A DNA stretch of 64,000 nt, taken from assembly GCA_029961685.1 (NCBI GenBank), contig JARWKL010000007.1:5476708-5540707 (forward strand), in the 5' to 3' direction. The notes beneath the pieces are model-generated. The model worked only from the letters and a program-made list of their open reading frames with translations, was not told the DNA's origin and ran no database searches. Position numbers and translations under genes: made by a program. Shown piece by piece: positions 62,161 to 64,000 of the stretch. This DNA is from Aristolochia californica (taxonomy: Eukaryota > Streptophyta > Magnoliopsida > Piperales > Aristolochiaceae). The stretch's first letter is position 1, and each line of letters starts with the position of its first letter.

Positions 62161-62440
62161 GATCATTCAAATTCAAGTTTTTTTAAATATAGAAAAGATA
62201 AAAGTATTATCTTAAATTCAAATTTATCAAAATATTAAATCATTATAAATAAAAATTCTATTGATAATATTGATTATCAATAAAATTTTAATAGTTATCT
62301 TGTATATAATTTTAATCATTAAAAACTTTTAAAAATTATTAATTTTTCTTTTCTTTTCCATTTCATTTGGGTATCCAAATAAGATAAACCATGTTTCTCT
62401 TGTAACTCGCGGGCAACGATACCTTGTAGAATTAAACGAG
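62161..62440. other. AT-rich spacer upstream of the eS6 gene
   Basis: Very AT-rich to about 62345, then promoter-like sequence. No gene seen; the minus-strand frame 62319-62588 runs antisense over the eS6 leader and first exon and is a shadow. Confidence 0.5.
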
Positions 62441-62441
62441 C

Positions 62442-62458
62442 TATAAAAGAAACCCTAG
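62442..62458 (+). promoter_or_regulatory. TATA box and telo-box of the eS6 promoter
   Basis: TATAAAAG (62443-62450) is followed at once by AAACCCTAG (62450-62458), a telo-box, the element typical of plant ribosomal-protein promoters. A pyrimidine-rich leader (TCTCTCTCCTCCC) follows to the ATG at 62539. Confidence 0.65.
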
Positions 62459-62538
62459 TCTGCGTTTCTCTCTCCTCCCTTCTTCTCCGCGGCACACTTT
62501 CCACTTGTGGCCCCAGCGCATATCGAACTCCATTCACC

Positions 62539-62706
62539 ATGAAGGTATTCCGGATAATCCCTAGTTCCTTCTTCTGTTCTAAGCTCACCTTCTTAAGATT
62601 ACCTTCGTTTATTTAATCTTCTTCTCCTTGTGCTTTCGTAGTTCAATATCGCTAATCCCACTACGGGATGCCAGAAGAAGCTCGAGATCCATGATGAGCA
62701 GAAACT
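62539..62706 (+). CDS. RPS6: 40S ribosomal protein eS6, first two exons (5' partial gene)
   Basis: Exon 1 codes only Met-Lys (62539-62544), then GT at 62545. Exon 2 (62642-62706) continues FNIANPTTGCQKKLEIHDEQ and KL, then a GTGAGT donor at 62707. This is the highly conserved N-terminus of eS6, the small-subunit protein phosphorylated by S6 kinase downstream of TOR. A first intron after two codons is usual for plant eS6 genes by memory. The next exon (expected to begin around Arg-Ala-Phe-Phe) is not found up to 64000, so the second intron is longer than 1.29 kb or the gene is disrupted beyond the window. Promoter, leader and splice sites look intact. Confidence 0.88.
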
Positions 62707-64000
62707 GTGAGTTTTCCAATATTGTCCTATATTATATAGCATTCGTTTTTAATCATCTCTACTTTTTTATTTCTTTGTGTTTGTCATTTCTATATATATC
62801 CTGATGGCTATCTCGTGTTACAATTACTTAGTTATTGTAGAATATAAGAATGAAAAATAATATTACCGTGATTATTATTGAACAGGTGTAAATTATTTAT
62901 AGAATTACACAGAGATTGTAGGTGATTAGGACTCTACAATTTGAGTATATCTCTAATTCAAACACTGGTTATCTATCACTATGTTTATCTTTATCTCTAT
63001 CAGTTATCGCATCTGGAAGTTTTATCTGATGTTTATTTCTTTGTTTCTGTGACTTTGAGCTAGTATCGCAATTATCTATATTATGATTGGCTTCAGAGTG
63101 CTTGTGGTGTGTTGCAATTGAGTATCTACCACTTTCTAGGATCTTCAATGCACTTGCGGGGATCTTGGGTGTTTGGACCCGCTGTCTTTCTTATATTTGG
63201 CTTCAAATATTTGAAATTAAAAACTTTTTTAGTCTCAATATGAGCCAGTGAGCTTAGTAGGATTACTCTTTTCTATTTTCCTCTGTGTAAGGCGCTCATG
63301 TTTAGTGATTGAGTTTAGATCAGATAGGATTTGCGCACTGAGAAGTTCTTTCCACAATGGGGTGAAGCATTTTTTAGTCATCTGGAGACCACTTTTTAAA
63401 TGGATAGTAACTCGGAAGGATTACATTATGCAAGATCTCTTTGCTTAAACTTTCGAATGGAGGAATAAGGATTTATTTATTTTCGGAAGGACTTCTCATT
63501 CTCTTTCTTTTGGCATGAGGGTGAATTCACTTTCTACCAAACTCAAGCGAATATTGCCTCACTTTCCTTGTGCACCAACACAAAATAGCTGTACCAACTC
63601 TAAAGTGAATTTTATTTTCCACTCTCCCTGGACACTATGCTGTTTGTAAGTTGGAAAGTGGCTAGTAGAATAGAGAATTGTCTGAAAACATGTTCACGCA
63701 CATAGAAAGTAGAAGTGGTTTGTGTCATATGATTCAAGTTGAGTATGGGAAATTTTACATTCTCTTTTGGAATTTGAATTGAATTGAATTGAGGTGGTAT
63801 GATGTTTTTGTCAATTTCAATCTTAACTTAAGGTTTATTAAAAAGATTAGGTTGCTTCATAATTTTCAATTTTGTCATGTTGCCTTGGAGATGCTTCTCC
63901 CCTTATTGAATGTAGATTACTTTAGAGTTCACATTTGTTCTAAGCGATGTGATTCCTGCACTAACTGTACTGATTGGACCCACACTCTTAGTTCTAGAAT
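62707..64000 (+). other. Second intron of the eS6 gene (continues past the window)
   Basis: T-rich intron-like sequence with no recognisable exon. GAATTGAATTGAATTGAGG at about 63776-63794 resembles the Harbinger subterminal phrase of element B, and CACTTTC/GAAAGTG phrases near 63515-63660 resemble the possible MITE at 12253, so element debris may account for part of its length. Confidence 0.5.

Noticed and set aside
62319..62588. 89-codon minus-strand frame at the eS6 promoter
   Set aside because: Antisense to the leader and first exon of eS6; no known domain.

Overview
This is nuclear DNA from a flowering plant. The evidence is spliced genes with GT/AG introns of plant type, plant-specific families (a MATE/DETOXIFICATION carrier, an ATL RING-H2 ligase, an ANTH-domain protein, a 2-oxoglutarate dioxygenase, a 2-alkenal reductase), CCCTAAA-type telomere-like repeats, and dense Ty1/copia, PIF/Harbinger and hAT-like elements. 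The species cannot be named from the sequence alone.

Layout. 1-12.5 kb: AT-rich PIF/Harbinger territory. Element A (95-3477) has terminal inverted repeats and a TTA target duplication. Element B (from 4495) carries a broken transposase and a broken Myb/SANT-like gene, and 2736 bp of it is present twice in perfect-looking tandem (6105-8840 and 8841-11576), ending at a run of 31 G. 12.5-15.4 kb: small-element and copia debris. 16.2-18.6 kb: an intact eight-exon MATE transporter gene. 18.9-24.3 kb: an ANTH-domain gene on the minus strand, split by a complete copia element (TSD CTTTG) and also frameshifted by a 14-bp tandem duplication. 25.5-29.0 kb: two intact minus-strand enzyme genes, a 2-alkenal/double-bond reductase (six exons) and a 2-oxoglutarate/Fe(II) dioxygenase (four exons).

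29.5-40 kb: an old minus-strand copia relic cut in two by a younger plus-strand copia (32895-38581, TSD GAATG). 41.3-43.8 kb: a dioxygenase pseudogene interrupted by an element with terminal inverted repeats of about 180 bp. 44.5-51.9 kb: a minus-strand copia that itself contains a 2.4-kb hAT-like element with an 8-bp TSD (CATGGGAG). 52.6-53.8 kb: an intact single-exon ATL-type RING-H2 ubiquitin ligase gene. 55.5-62.2 kb: another old minus-strand copia relic split near its 3' end by a younger plus-strand copia (55752-61212, TSD AAAGT). 62.5 kb to the end: promoter, first two exons and the long second intron of a ribosomal protein eS6 gene running off the window.

Only five host genes look functional (MATE, reductase, dioxygenase, ATL, eS6). 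The transporter, reductase and dioxygenase lie within 13 kb and are families often used in specialised metabolism or detoxification, but the sequence does not prove that they act together. The most unusual signals are the perfect 2.7-kb tandem duplication, a module of about 380 bp shared in opposite orientation by a Harbinger element (884-1264) and the hAT element (47266-47657), and the readable order of nested insertions. I did not find evidence for a wholly new biological system.
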